From contig PJRA01000220.1 in the NCBI GenBank assembly GCA_016987375.1, positions 204,545-268,433 on the forward strand: a DNA stretch of 63,889 bases, written 5' to 3'. Origin of the DNA: Brachionus koreanus. Lineage: Eukaryota > Rotifera > Eurotatoria > Ploima > Brachionidae. Made by a program: the position numbers and the translations under genes. This document shows positions 13,801 to 28,800 of this stretch, one piece after another. How positions within the stretch are numbered: position 1 is the first letter of the stretch; every line of letters begins with the position of its first letter. The notes below the pieces were generated by a model. It was not told the DNA's origin, searched no databases, and worked only from the letters and a program-made list of their open reading frames with translations.

Positions 13801-16800
13801 AAAAAATTGAGAGTCAATAAAAAAATTTTATCAGTTTAAAATGATATGAATTTATTGATTTATTAGATTTTTACAATTTTTGTAAACAAGTACGGTGTCA
13901 ATTGGTAAATAATAAAAAAAAAAAGTTATTTTATTTGAAAATATTGAGATAAAATTTTTTAGATATTTTTAAATTCAAATACAAATCGAACAAAATTTTT
14001 TTTTTTTTGGATAAATTAAAATCAACCAAAATAAAAAAACTTCAACAAAAGCTCCTTTTTTTATCTAAAAACTATTTCTTTCATCATTGTTGACCTTCAA
14101 TTCATTGCTGGTATTCAAAATACATTTTACATTTATTTTTATGTAAATCAAATCAATAATCAATTTAAATCGGATTGATGTTTTTTTTGTCTTATTTTTA
14201 CAAAAAATATTTAAGTAAAAAAAGTAGTATTTTTTTAAATGTAACATAATAACTTACACAAAACTATTAAACTAATTAAACTTTTCTACTATAAAAATTT
14301 TTCAAATTTCAACAATGGTCAATACATTTGTATAAAAGGAAAAAAATTAAGATATTAGAAATTTTTTTTGAAAAAAATGTTAACTGATGCTGAAAGACTA
14401 AATAAACAAAATATTTCAAAAGCTGAAGTTGCGAATCACTTTATCCAGGAAGGCAATATGTAGTAGAAAGTAGAAAGATGGCATGCAACTATATAAATTG
14501 AGAGCTAAAGGCCGAAGTCTACAAACAAAAAAATTCTGGTCGTTCAACATCATGGAGCAAAGAAAAACTGGCTAAACTCAAAAATTGACAAACAATAGAA
14601 AAAGTGTAAGCAAGCGAAAACTTGGAAAAAAATTTAGTTCTCATAATTCTTCCATTAGTCGACAATTGGCTAGTAAATCGCCTTTCTAAAGAGCAAAACA
14701 TCGTTATTTTAGGATGATAAAAAATTTTTTTGTTTTTCTAGTAATGAAATTTCTTGGATGAATGAAAAGCTTTATTATGTACCAAAGTCATGTTTAAAAA
14801 AATCGATTCAAACTTTTTACAATTACTGATTTTGAGTGTTGAAGAAAAAACTGAGATCTATAGCTGACAACGGCGTGTTGTCTTCATACAAAAAATAATT
14901 TTCAACAAATAATAAAATAAGGATTAAAGAAAAAAAAAAATTTTTTTGATTTGATTTTTTTCACTTCTAAGTAATAACTAATAATGCATCACCCGCTTTT
15001 TAATTTTAGTAAATTTTAATCTATCAAAAAAGAAAGAATTTTTGTTCGATTTGTATTTGAATTTTACAATATAAATTGTTTGACTTTTTTGAAAAAAACT
15101 ATTCATTAAAACAATACTTACTGACTTTATTGATTCTTTTTTTGAAAAGTTTAGGCATGGAATATTTTTTAGACATGCCATTTTTGTTTTTGTACAGTTT
15201 GCGTAATGAAAAAAATTTTTTGCCTAATTTTCTATTTACAGTTAGGTGGGCGTTCGATTCTTGATTGCCTAAATGGTCACTTTGGCCAATAGAGAACGAG
15301 CTCTTCCACTTTTTCTTGAAATTTTTAAACAGTTTAAAAGTATTCGAAGAGCTGAGCCTTTGTTCACTATGGCTAATGTGACGGCTCATTGTTGGCACAT
15401 CGTCCACTGCTTGCTCTTGACTGCGAGACTGGTTCAGCAGTCGTTTTTTTATTAAATTCAAAAAGGACATATTTCACTCGTGCAACAAAATTTCACATCT
15501 CTTAAATTGGCTTTTATTTATAGACATGTATTTCCAATGGATATTTATTTAGCTTTGTACCATAAGCCAACAAAAAAAAACTTATACTTAATGGAATAGA
15601 CCAACAAAATCCTTATCTTCTCAAAACATATAATATATATATATATATATATTAAACCAAATAAAAAACTAATATTGACTGTCTTTAACTTATTTGAAAT
15701 TTTACGCATCACCGAACCCGCTCTGTCTATTGCCAAGTTCAGTCATGGATTTTGTTATGATTTAAGCTTATTTTTCTTGAAACAAAGAGATAATATTTAA
15801 AACTAGTTGGTTGATTAAATGGAAAATAGAAGGGACATATTTGTTATTTCAAAGAGTTTAGTTTGCTTGAACGCAAAATACTTGCCTGTATCAAGTCTTG
15901 TTTCATCGATATTCAATTTTACTAAATCCATGTTTGACATTGAGTCCTGATCGCTGACAAATGACAATTTGGCTTCGCATGTACTTGTTTCTTTCAATTC
16001 CGATCTGTCATCTTTTTTATTTGGCTGCTTTTTGTCACAATCTAGCATTAAACTAAAACAAAAAATAAATTAATTTAATAAATAATCAAATTTTTTTCGT
16101 TTTAGTTTTATTTGGAAAAAAAAAATTTAATAATAGTCCTCAGACTGAATTCGTACAAATGGGACCACTCATGGACAATTGACATAATTAATTGAGATTT
16201 TTTCTTTTTTCCAATTTTATTTTTTATTTGCTTCCTATAAATCAAATAAAAGTAAAATAAAATTTGTTTTTATTTTCTTATCAAGTGGTGAAATATGACA
16301 CTTATTGGTTTTATATAATTCTGTCCATAAATTAGAGGTCTTTATACTATTTAGCTAGTTTAATATGTTGCCTACATGCTAGCAGCTACATATGTTACTA
16401 ATTTGTTTTTTTTTTTTTAATGTTTTTTAACTTGTCGAATAAAGACTAAATAAATGAATTAATAATAAATTATTTGTAGCGTGATTAGGCTAGATATCTT
16501 TTGGGAAAATCAAAATATGGGAAAAGTTAAATTTATCAAAGATGACGTAAACAATTTGATCAAAAAATGCTTGAAAGATTTTTAATTAAATCTTTACCTA
16601 TCTGATTCGAACGATTCGCCTTGTAGCGAATCGTCATATACAATGTCCTCAATTGAACTAGACGTACTACTGCTCAGCACATTCATCAAATTATCACCAT
16701 TGCTTCTTTCTATTTGTGTTTTATTTTCATTGTTCAAACAAGACAGCTCATGTTTTTCTATTGATAAATCATGGTTTTGTGTGTCCCGCAACGACTCGAC

Positions 16801-19800
16801 CAACACTTTGTCCCTTTCCGCTTGATCTATGTTTGTGTGTCGTAGCATCTCATTATTTTGCACGAGTTCGCTCGTACCTAAAAAAAAACATCAAATTATT
16901 TGACACTTAGTTTAAATTGCTAAAAATCAATAAATAAAATAGTAATTTTTTTTTTCAATTTTTAAAAATTTTTAATGCAAATAAGAGTTAGATTTTTTTT
17001 TTTATTTAGCTAAAACGGCATTGAAATTTTTGTCAAATTAAAAATTTTAAAAATTAATTGAAAAAATAAATGAAAAAATTTTGTTTTAACTAGTCATTAA
17101 TTTCAACAAAGCTATTGTTTTTCTTTTATTGAAAAAAAAAATTTTTTTCGCTAAAAATTCTCAAATATTTTATCGAATTGCAACATATCAGGTTTAATAT
17201 CAACTTATGCTAATAAAAAACAACAAATATCGAAACAATATAATTTTCTTGTTTTCAAATTCTGATTGAGGCTTTTTTTTAAATCAAGGAAAAATTCTAT
17301 TATTCAAAAAAATTTGCTTAATAAAATCCTAGATTAAGTCTCTTCTTGAATAAATTTGTTTTACAAATACTTGTAGATATCAGTTCCATTTTTGATTCAC
17401 AAAATGGATCCACTATTTGAGAGATCAAAATTCATGACCAGCAAATATTTATTGAAAGCTATGCTAACAAAAAGCTTTGACCATGAGATTAATGGGGAAA
17501 TTTAGACCACTACAACTAAGCTATTTGCTTCTATTCTTTTCCTAAAAGATAGATATTCATAAGAAAAATTTTCGCATACAAAAAAATGAAAAAAAAAAAG
17601 CTCTATTTGTAAATTGATTAAAAAGTCTTTTTTTTAAAGAAACAAAATGCTAAAATTTGAAATTTTTTTTTAATTAAAATTGAATAAAATCTATCTTTCT
17701 CAATTAATTTAATGTTCGATAGAAATTACATTTTTTCCCTATTTGTTTAATTGACATAAATCAAACTAAAACTTAAGGTATATGCAAACGAAATTAATTT
17801 CCGCGTTAAATATTGACCTTATTAATCATTCGATATCATGCTATTCATATAAAGATTATGTTAAAACACAAAAATTTTGACATTCAAATAATCTTCTTTT
17901 CTAATTCCACATCAAAATTTTTTAACCGCACAAAGCGGCCCTCTTTTATAAAAGAAATTTTCAAAGCTAAAATTTAAAAATCACATTAATTTTTAGCCCA
18001 TCTGAATGAGAGTAATTTTTTTTATCTAAAAAGAATTCAAATTTATGTCATGCAATCCCAATTGATCAATTATATTTATCACAAATTTAATTTGAAAATT
18101 TTACTTCAAAAAAAAATTAGAATTTTTATTAAAAATTATAGAATAGAATAATTTTGATCAAATTCCAAAAGTCCCATAGGTCATCATAGTAGCTAAAAAT
18201 TTTCAATCAAACTAAACTAGTGGGGCAACAAACAAATTATCTAGTAATTTGAAGATTTAAGTCTAAAATGCATATGCAAATTTTGCTGCTAAAAAAATTC
18301 CAACCTAAAACTAAAATCCACATAGAATTTGAATCAACTCAAGAGATTTATTTTTATGATATATCATTCGAATTCATAATAAATAATTGAAATCTTTTTT
18401 CTTTTAAAATGAAAATTATTTAAAATATTCTTAGGTCCATTTCCATAATTATTTAAACGATCATCTGATTTAATAAAAATGATCGTATAAACTAATGAAT
18501 TGATCTACAAATTTTTTTCTTAAAAATTTTATAAACTTAAAGAAAACATCTTTTTTTTTTATAAATTTATCGTTTTTCTAATTTTTTTTTTATATTTAAC
18601 TTTTATTTTTAAAAATTAGAATGTTTTTTTCTACTGTTTTTTTAACAATCTCTTTTCTTTTACATTTTTTTTTATTGAATGAGAACTAAAAAGAAGGCAC
18701 AAAGCCATTCGCGTTAGTTCTGTGGGTAAAACCCTCAAATTTATTTTATTAAATAGTTTCTTCTCGTAATTTTGCTAGAATTTTTCCAGTAAATTAAATA
18801 AAAGACAAAGTTAAGATGCGAATTTCGATTCGTTGAACAATGAGATCTACAGTTACATTTAACTATTTCTTGCCCTCCTGAAATTGAGAGCTCATTTACT
18901 ATCAATATTTATTTATTTATTTTTTAAAATATAATTTAGGCAGAGCCTTGGCTGGTTGGAATGAAGACTTAGTCCCTCCTTTCAGCCTAACAAAACTTGT
19001 TTTGAGAGAATGTTTGGTTAGATTAGAGCTGAATTTTAAATTAAGCTGTGAATTTTAGCAAAATGATTTGAATAAATAGCATAAAAATAGCAATTTACTA
19101 TCAATAAAAAAGTGACCAAAATACTTTTTAGTTTTTTAAAATTTTTAAGCTAAATTTAATCAAAATTGTTCTCAAAATTTAAGTATAAATTACCAAGTAA
19201 TTATTAACGAGATGAAATAAAAAATTCCGCTCACATTAGTAAATTAATTGGTAAAATTACTTGACCAATTTTTAAAATCTATTATTTTTTATATTTTTTT
19301 ACAATTTTACTCTTACAAACATAATTCTATAAATTTACATTATCTCAAAATTTACTATTACATATAGATCAATGTAAACTATCCTCTAATTGAAACTGTT
19401 TTTAAAAAAAATGTGTCTAATCAAAGAAATCTTTAATAACATATCTCAAGATCAAACTTTTGAACCTAATTCTAAGTAAAAAACAAGGGGAAAAGGTAAA
19501 CAACACTGGAAAACCGGATCAAAAACAAAACAATTAAATATTGTTGTAGTTTTATTTTTATTTTTTTGTTCAAATTTATTAATTAAAAGAGCTGTAGGAA
19601 TCAAGAAATTTTCCAGAATCAGACCTTTGTTAGAAGCATTACAGTTAGAGATGATTGAACAACTATACACAAAACACATGTTATTCTTTTTAAAGCAAAT
19701 AAAGAACAGCTCAGTGTGCTGGAATATCTTGACCTTCCTTTGCGGAAATTATGAAAAGTTTGATCAGAAAAATACCTGCTTTTGCAAACAACTTAATAAT

Positions 19801-22800
19801 GTGGAGAAAAAGACTCATATTGATGTTTTGGACTATAGCTCGAAGACTTCTCTAACAATAATTGATCATTTATTTATTGAGGAAAATCGTGGTCTAGTTG
19901 ATTCAGTGAAATTTATTGTTTCCCAAATAAAATTAAATATGGAATTAAGTCTAACCTACTATAATTTTTTTATTTATTAAATGATCTGCTTAAGATAGAT
20001 TTTTATATATAATTGTGTCTTATTTTAATATATCTTTCTACTAAATCTTTTATTTTAGGTATAAACTAATCTAGTTAAATTAATAATTGTAAAAAAGACT
20101 TTAATTTGATTATAATTTTTTATAAATTTTTAAAAATTCAGTGTCATAGTTTTTTTTCAGCATAAAATAAACACAGGTAATAGTTATAATTCACTATTAA
20201 ATCAAAATCCAAATGATTAAAGAACTTGAACAAAAATAGAAGGATTATAGAAAAAAAATGTTAAGTTTTCATTTGCAGTAAAATGAAAATCTTCAGGATT
20301 AAAGTCTTAAAAAAATTGAAAAGTAAAAATGAAAAAGATAAATATTAAATAGCGATTGACTAGGACTTTTGGCTTAAACTCTATTCCTTTTAAGCCCAGT
20401 CGGCTATTAATAATGTGTAATTAAAATACCTAGACTTAAATGAAATAGCTCAAGTATAAATATTTTTTGCACTTGATTTTTGCTTGAATTTTACGCTACA
20501 TTAGACTCATTTGAATAATGTTCAAAAGAATTTTTGTACTAAAAATATAATTTGTTAAGATAGTAAACATTTTAATCTAATATTTGGATAGAAAATTATC
20601 TCAAGTACCTCTAAATTATTAAATTTGCATTGATAAAAGTTGGCTTAGATTAAGGCAATTTTATTTTCAACGCAACAATAAAAAAATTAGAATTAATTGT
20701 GTCTTTTGATTCTGACAAATAGAGCCTAGAGAGTCAACAATTAAAAAAATCTAATTTCTACTCCTAGAACAATTGAATAGAACGAATTAATTTTTGAGCA
20801 TTTTTTAAATTAAGATTGTTTAAATTTTTAATTGAATTATATGTATTTTGAATAAATGAAAAAAGAAAAAAATTTATTAATAATAAATAGTACCTTTTGA
20901 TAAGAGACTAACGTCCGGTGACGATTGAAATAAAATTTTGAATTCTTCATCTTTGCTGACATTGCCTGAACTCTCCTTGTCACTGTCAATCGAATTACTA
21001 GATACTTTAGAATTGTTGAATTTGTTGCGAGAAAAAATTGACTTTGAATTTGCTGTTCTAGACTTGATACACTGGTTTATGGCTTTGGGCACATTGGCAC
21101 TAGACCTGCATCGAATAATGGGCTGAAAGCCGGTCAAAAACTGCTGTTGGGCTAGTTTCTTATTCAGTTTGGAATGTGCCAGGTTACGTCCGGATTCTGG
21201 CTGACTGAGCGAGTTTGTAGATGAGTGGACCGAGCGGCACGCGCATGCCTCACATCGTTGACACCCGTAGGGCTTTACGGGCTTATGGCCATGCAAAAAC
21301 GGGTCGTTCCAGTCGCGTAGACAGTTCAAAAATGTCGCGTGAGTGTTATCTATTCGATTCATTGATGATTTGAACAAATTTTTAGTCTTTTTATTCAAGC
21401 AGTCATCATCACTATCTAAAACAAAAAAAAATTCAAAAATAAATCTTAAAATTTCTTGTTTATATTTTTTTATTTCTGAACTACTAAATGGCCAACAGGT
21501 GTTCTAAATAAATCAATGCTTGTTACCTTTGAGATTATAGCTGAAATAGAATGGAAACAATTGTTTGTGTTGGTGTCCGTCCAAATCTATGCAGTTTTTA
21601 GTTCTATGACAGCAGTTGTTGACTGAATGCTTGGCTGATTTGTAATCTAAAAATAAATGATAAACGTCTAATTTTTTTTTCAAATTAATTATCAATTTTA
21701 GCTAAATTAGAATTGGAGCATCCAGTTTTAATCAAATAAATCGGAAAACAATTACAATTCCATTAATGAAGATAGTTATTAATTTGATTTTTTTTTATCA
21801 AGATAACCACACTAGAACACACACAAACAGAAATTATTTTACTAATAAAATTTTTTTCAAGTCAATTTCTCAGATTTAAATAAATTCTCTTCTTCCTATG
21901 TTACCTGGTTAACTAGGAATATAAGAAAAAATAAAATAAATTAAACTATTGCATAACAATATTTTGTACTAATAAGCTCAGTAAATTAAAAAATAAAATA
22001 AAATAAATCAGCACAAAATTTCGTGTTTCTAACCCATCTAATCTTGCTTCTTTGAAAAAAATTTCAACAATATTTTCCATTGAATTGAATTTTGAACACA
22101 TTCAATTTTTACCCTTCTAATTAATATTTAAACTAAAACATCATTGAATAAAATTACATTAATTAAAAGCAAAATCAAGATGCATCTTCTCTGAAAAAAA
22201 AAACATTTCAATTAAATGTACTGTGAATAAATAAGACGATTCATTGAGCTCAGCATTGTGGCGATAGGAAAAAAGGCCCTTTTGCATTGTTTCTCCTTCT
22301 AAAGGGCTAAGATTCTAATTTGTTCGTATATTTCAATCAAGCTTGTTAACACTAATTAGAAACACTTGTGAAACAACACAGATAAACATAGAAAATAAAG
22401 GGCGTACTAAATTTGTTTAAGCAAAAAAATTCACTGCACATAAGAGGAAAAGAAAATCACTAATACAAGATACATATATAGATATAATCTGATTTGGATT
22501 TAGGTCAAATGATGATTATCAAATAACTTAATATCTAATAAATAATTGATATGTTTTAAAAACATCAAAGTAGTCTCAAATTAATTTATTAAAGCAAAAA
22601 AAAAAAAATTGAGGGGCGTTTCTATTTTTAATATTAACTCTTTAATTAAATTAATTGAATTTTTTTTCTTAATAAATAGTTTGTTCATCATCAAATGAGT
22701 CTTGGAGACCAAATATAAAAAAAATTTTTTTTTCTTCTAATTTAAAATTTTACTATTTAAGAATTAAACAAGCAAAATATATTCAATATTTCTAAAAGCC

Positions 22801-25800
22801 TTGAGCTAAGTGATATTTGACGAAACAATAAGAAAAAAATCCACCATATGCATTAGATACTAATCTTTTTTTGAATATCAAGGCGTCTTTGCATTTGATA
22901 AAACCAAATCCCAAATCTTTCGATAATACCAAAAAGGTATTTTTTTGGAACGGTCTCTCTTACACACACACACTCAAACACTCATAGATCAGCTTTTGAA
23001 TTATTAAAAAAAAGAGTAAAAAAATTTGAAATTTAAATCATTTTTCTCCTAATTGAAAAAATTTAATCACTATTTAATCGTCAAGAGAAAGAGAGAGCAT
23101 CTATGAATTGAATATTTAAATTTTAATTATACAAATAAGCCCTAGGGCAACAAAGTGTAGCTTTTCTTAGCAAACATGTCCCAATTAGAATATTGGGTCA
23201 GTGACTGTTCTCAAACAACTGCTTTGATCACGACTATAAAATGTCATTAAATAATAGCCAAATGTATGTGTGTGAGTGTGTGGTCTTAAATTTTCGAGTG
23301 GCATTTAGTTGTGCACGTAACCAAGGTTTCCCGAAAAAGCCAAGTTTCTAATCGATAAATAGAGTTAATCTGCCATTAACCTCGCAGGAAGCAATTAGCT
23401 AAAACTAGAGTAAATATTTTCATAAATACTTTTGTTTGAAGTGTGTGATGATTCAACGCTCTGAGCTCTGCTGCTGCAGCTTAGACTCTCCGTGTCTGTA
23501 GTCCGCTTGTCTCCAATGACACAACTGTCCAGGCTGCGCACTGTCAGCTTTCGGCTGCTTGGCTTGCTTTTCTTCATCGGCTTCTTCAGAACTGATCTTA
23601 CGCTATTTTAATTATAAAATTTTATTTAATAAATTAGAAAAAAAATAAATTTTTTATTCTTTAAAAAACTAAATAATTTTTTTCTAATTGCACAACTTCC
23701 CCTAGGACTTGTCCTCAGGCTAATTCGAACAAAACTTGCAGCGGTTTATTCCGCTCGACCTATTTATATCAAATAAAACCCAAAATGTTTATCTAGCAAA
23801 CAATTTTTTTTTTTTCCTAGCGATAATTTAAATCAAATATTATTTTGATAAAAAAATGTTTAATTTTTGTGGAACTAAAAAATAGTTGTTTGACAGACTC
23901 AGCCAAATAATTACGCTTAAGTCAAAAAGAAATAAAAAATAAAAAAAAAATTAAATTGAACCTCTATATTTTGAATTTAGAAAAAATCTAGGACATTCTT
24001 AAATCTCAAGTTTATTGAAAATAATAGGATATTTACGGGTATTGTTAATTGAGGACTCTTTATTCAAAGCTAATTTTTCTATTTAATAGAATAAGAAAAA
24101 AAATTAATACTTCTTTCGAGCTCGGCCACGATTGTAAATAATGACTTTTTTCTTTCTTAGAATGAGCTCTAAATTCTGATGTATCATGTTGTTTTGAGTT
24201 GAATTCAAACAGAGGAGCATAGTAGCCGTTCGGGCCAAGGCTTCGTTCAGATCGTTAGCCGATTTTGAGCGCTTGAAGGCCATTTGAGTGCAATTTGGGC
24301 ACTTTGATTCGCAAAGAGCCGGACATGAAATAGAGCTTATGTTCGAATTGTTCAGCTCGGTCTCGGCATCTGTGCGAAGCCCCAGCAGTTCCATAGATGT
24401 TTGTTTATTCACTGATTCTACTTTGTCCACAGTCGATTGTGCTCGACTCATTTGTTCGCCAAATGTCAGCCGTAATTGCTTCAAATCGAGGAAAAATCTC
24501 AACTCCAATATGAGCCGGTGCTTTTGCTGGCCGATTAGTGAGCTCGTTCTAAATTTGTTTATGTAGTCTACACAGTTGGTGCTAGTCAATTCATTCAAGT
24601 CAAAACAGCAGCTATTCGATCCAGTTTGGCTTATTCTTTCATTCCATTCATTCACTTTTGAATCATAATCTTTTTTGCCTAAAAATAAAATTTTAACAAA
24701 ATATTTCTCTCTTTTGTTTGTGTCGGTGTAGAAAGTAAAAAATTTGGTAATATGCATTGGTTGCATTAGGTAAAGCTTTAAATTTGACGTGACATGAACT
24801 TTATATGATCTATATTATTAATGTATATATTAAAGCCTAGATAATTAATAAAATGTCACAGATGGCTTTAATTTGTAGGAATTTAAATCAAAAGAGACAT
24901 GTACTAACATTTTATTTGTTCTTGTTGAAATCGTTGGCTCAAGAGAGCAAACTTGCTGTCTTCCGAAGCTTCTTCACTGCACCATTCATGCTCCATTTTA
25001 GACACTTGTCTCATATCATTCCTTTACAAACAATCAAAATTTTAGTTCAATAAAAACTATTTGAATAAATGAAAAATAAATTTTTTTCCGTTTTTTTTTT
25101 AATTTTAAAACTTGATTTATTTGAAAAAAAGAAAAATTTTTTGTTCTTTAAAAAATAAAATATTTATTATTTATCTTGATTAATTATTAATAATATTTAT
25201 ATGGTTTGTTCATTTGAATCATAAACAAATGTAAAACATCTAAATAGAAGCCTGTAGAAGTATAATCTAATTTATTAAAATAGATTCCAAATAAGTGTGC
25301 ATTAGCCTAACGTCATGAAGCCACTTTTTCTCTCAATAAAATTCCTAGATCAAGTTGATTCTATTATTAACGATTTTGATTACTAACTTTATTGGAAAAA
25401 CATTAACCGTAATTAATGTGTGTGCTTGTAAATTAGCTCGTTAGAGTTTGTCGATATAAAAAAAAAAGAAGATTTTGTCAGGATTTTGTCTCACGGGCCT
25501 TTCATTCATTTCAAACAATAACCTTTTGAGTTTAATAAAATAAAATTTCTAATTTTAAAATTTTTTTTTCATTTTTTTTCGTGTGATGAATCTATACTGA
25601 CAACTTTTGTAAATTTTTTGACAGAATTTTTCTCTCAGCATTTTCAAAGGTCAAAACTATCTCTGGAAGTCAATTCAGTTCTGATATTTTACATTAAATA
25701 TGGGATTTGTAAGACATAAATCTTTATTTAGAGATTAATTGGTCTATCAAAGCATATTAAATTTTTATTTTTATCTTCTAAAACTAAAATTTCTGATTAT

Positions 25801-28800
25801 ATCACTATTTTTATATTTCTGATTATATCACTATTTTTAGTCAATGACTCTATTTTATATGTTATAAATTTTTATTTTATCTAATATAAAGGATTAACAA
25901 AAAATTTAGATTTAACATATATTCAAAATGAAAAAAAAAAAATTCAATAAAACATGATTATCGAGAGCACGATCCAAACTTTTATAATTCTAAATTAAGT
26001 CGTGTGCCTCCAGCATTGAACTAATAAATCTCTATTTTCTTTTCCCAAAATTTTCTTTAATCAAAGACAAAAATTAAAGTATTTACAACTAATAATTAAA
26101 TATTTTAACTTGAAGTTTATTTCCTGCTACGATGAAAAGAAAATATAAGAGTATGTAAGATATTTTTTTTGTAGTTTATTGATCTAAGTTAATTTTAAAA
26201 TGCTTTGGGTAATTTTTATAAATTTAAATAAAAGTGATTTGGTACAAATAAAAAATAGAATAGATGCTTAGTTAAAAACAAATTGTGTAAAATTAACAAA
26301 GTGCAGAGTTCAAAGTTGCTAATGTATGCTAATGATGTGAAAAATCTCTTCAAAATGTAACGGGTGAATCATAATGCTTTGATAACAGTTATTGGAAAAG
26401 AGCTAAAATTTCACACACTTCTCGGAGACACACCTTTTGGGTCGAGTGTTATCTCCGACCTTGAATTTTAATATTTTCTAAAAATTTTCTAAAAGCTTGT
26501 CCGATTAGCTTTACAAAAAAAAAGCTAGACCAAAAAATTTCAATTATGGATTTCTCAAGTTATTTTGCCTTGACTGTAACATACTTTTTTAGGGTAATTT
26601 TTAGCTTTAAAAATTTTTTTAGCTTAAAAAAATATTGCCAGGAATTTATTATCTTTTATAGATGAGCATTCGTAAATATTAAAAATTATTTTTCATTGTT
26701 TATTTTAAAAAAAACTTAAGGTCGGGGACACTCGGCCCAAAAGAGACCAGGTGTGTCTCCGAGGAGTGTGTGAAATTTCAGCTCTTTCCCAATAACTGTT
26801 CTCATTTTAATCTATGTTTGGATGGTCTTACTTATGTGACTGCACCATGTTGCAATTACAGATTTAGCTTTTGTTATTTAAGATAAAAAATTATAAGAAT
26901 TTTAAAAATTTTATTCTTTTTAATTGTACTAAATTTTACCAAACAGATAAAATATTTTTCTAAGACTTGAACAACTTGTTTTAACTACACCATGAAAAAT
27001 ATTAATTTTTTTATGAGTTTAAAAGTCTTTGATTATATTTGTTAATAGAAGATCCATCATACAAAATTAAAAATAAAAAGTGTTTTAGTGATACAATCAG
27101 AAATTTAGATGAATTAAATTATCTATTAGGTAGCGTTTCTAGCAGTAATTGAAAAAAATGAAAAAAAGAAACACAATTATGAACTTAATGGTGTAATGGC
27201 AGCATGTAAAAAAAAGAAGTATGGTGTAAGCGAAAATAAATTCAACAATGTCGGTAGAAACAACAATAAAAAGTCTACTATAGTGGCATTAAATTAGTTA
27301 TCCTGCTTTGACAATTTAGTTAAACTAAGTTGATCGTAGAATATTACTATTAAAAGTATTATAATTAAAGTTTTGTTTGAAAGATGTATTTTTTTTTTTG
27401 AAAAATTTTAAACAAGTTTTTCCTAAAATAATTTTCACATAGAAACTTTTTTTTAAAATAAGAAAATTCCAATTCTTAACTTAAACTGGTATTAAAAGTC
27501 TTTAGATCGGTCTTAAATGATTCATTCAGTTTCTTTACAAACAAAACAAAATTGATTAGACCATTTAAGCTAATATCTAATCAATGATAAACAAAAAAAA
27601 TTTCTAGATTTTACCTATTTTTTTGTTCTAAAGCTAGTAGCTATGCTTAGTAGAAAACTTTGGTTAAAAAAATGGAAAAAGCTAAAAAAGTAAAAATTTA
27701 AATGTAGTGATCAACGTTAGTCGAAAAAAAATTGTTGACCCACACTAGAATTAAAGCCCTTTTAATGGAGAGCAAAGATTTTCGATACTAGTTCTAATAC
27801 AAGATCGAAATTTGATCCAAGCAACATATAGCTAGTCATAACACTATTTTTTTTTATTTTTCTATAAAATGCTTGAATAAGGCTCTGTCTCTCTCTTTCG
27901 AAATAAAAAAATTAGAAAATTACTCTTAATTTTTAATTTAAATTAAAAAGAATCAAATAAAAAATATTTATATAGATTAAAAGACCATTGAGCATGGCAC
28001 TATTTAGTCTATAAAACAGCTAATAACACTAAAGCAATAATTAAAAAAAAAAATGGTCAAAAAAGCCTCAATTAAAACTAGGCTAGTTTTTTTATTTTTT
28101 AAATAAATTTTACCTTATTTCATTGATGAAACTAAAATAAAAATTAATTAAAAACTTGAGCAAATATCAATAAATTAGTTTAGTAAAAGTACTTTGTTTT
28201 AAAACGAGGCTCTAATCGAATTGAATAGTCTGCTATTTTTGACGATATGAAACTACTCGAACGTGAAATTGATCTAAATTCTTCCATTTTAGTCGACTAG
28301 AAGCAAATTAGTTTTAAAAATATTGTCATAAAAAATTAGCCAACATCTTACATTGTTTATTTTAGAACACTTGGCCATAAGCAAACCTTCGTGTGACAAA
28401 CTTGACCGTTCCAAGCTTGGCAACGATTGACTCTTCAAAATTTTCAAGTCCATTTCCTTTAAAAAAAATAACTGAGCAAAAAAAAAAAAAACAAAAAAAT
28501 AACTAAAAATTCTAAAAATTACTTTATCGCTTTGTGCTAGCTTAGCCGACTCTTCCGGGTGATTAAATCTAAATGTATATTTTCCTACTTGTATTACATC
28601 GCCTAAGAGAAAATTAATCTAGCACAAATTTACACACTAAAGCGAAAATATCTTGCCTTGGGTGAGCTTGAATTTAGTTCTAATATCGATTCCGTTCACA
28701 ATGCAAGTCGACTTGTCGACTGGCGTTAGTGAGACAATGCCATCACAATTTGAGAATATGCAGTGAGTGTCTGATAAATTTTTGTCATTTAATGCTTTAA

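Noticed and set aside
15545..15736. Possible extra kinesin exon reading [15 protein letters not shown]
   Set aside because: Acceptor and phase fit at its start, but no good donor follows, and exons 23 and 24 join in phase without it.
15882..15886. A second GC donor (G before GCAAGT) at the end of kinesin exon 23
   Set aside because: It gives the wrong phase for exon 24. The GT donor four bases further on gives a continuous frame.
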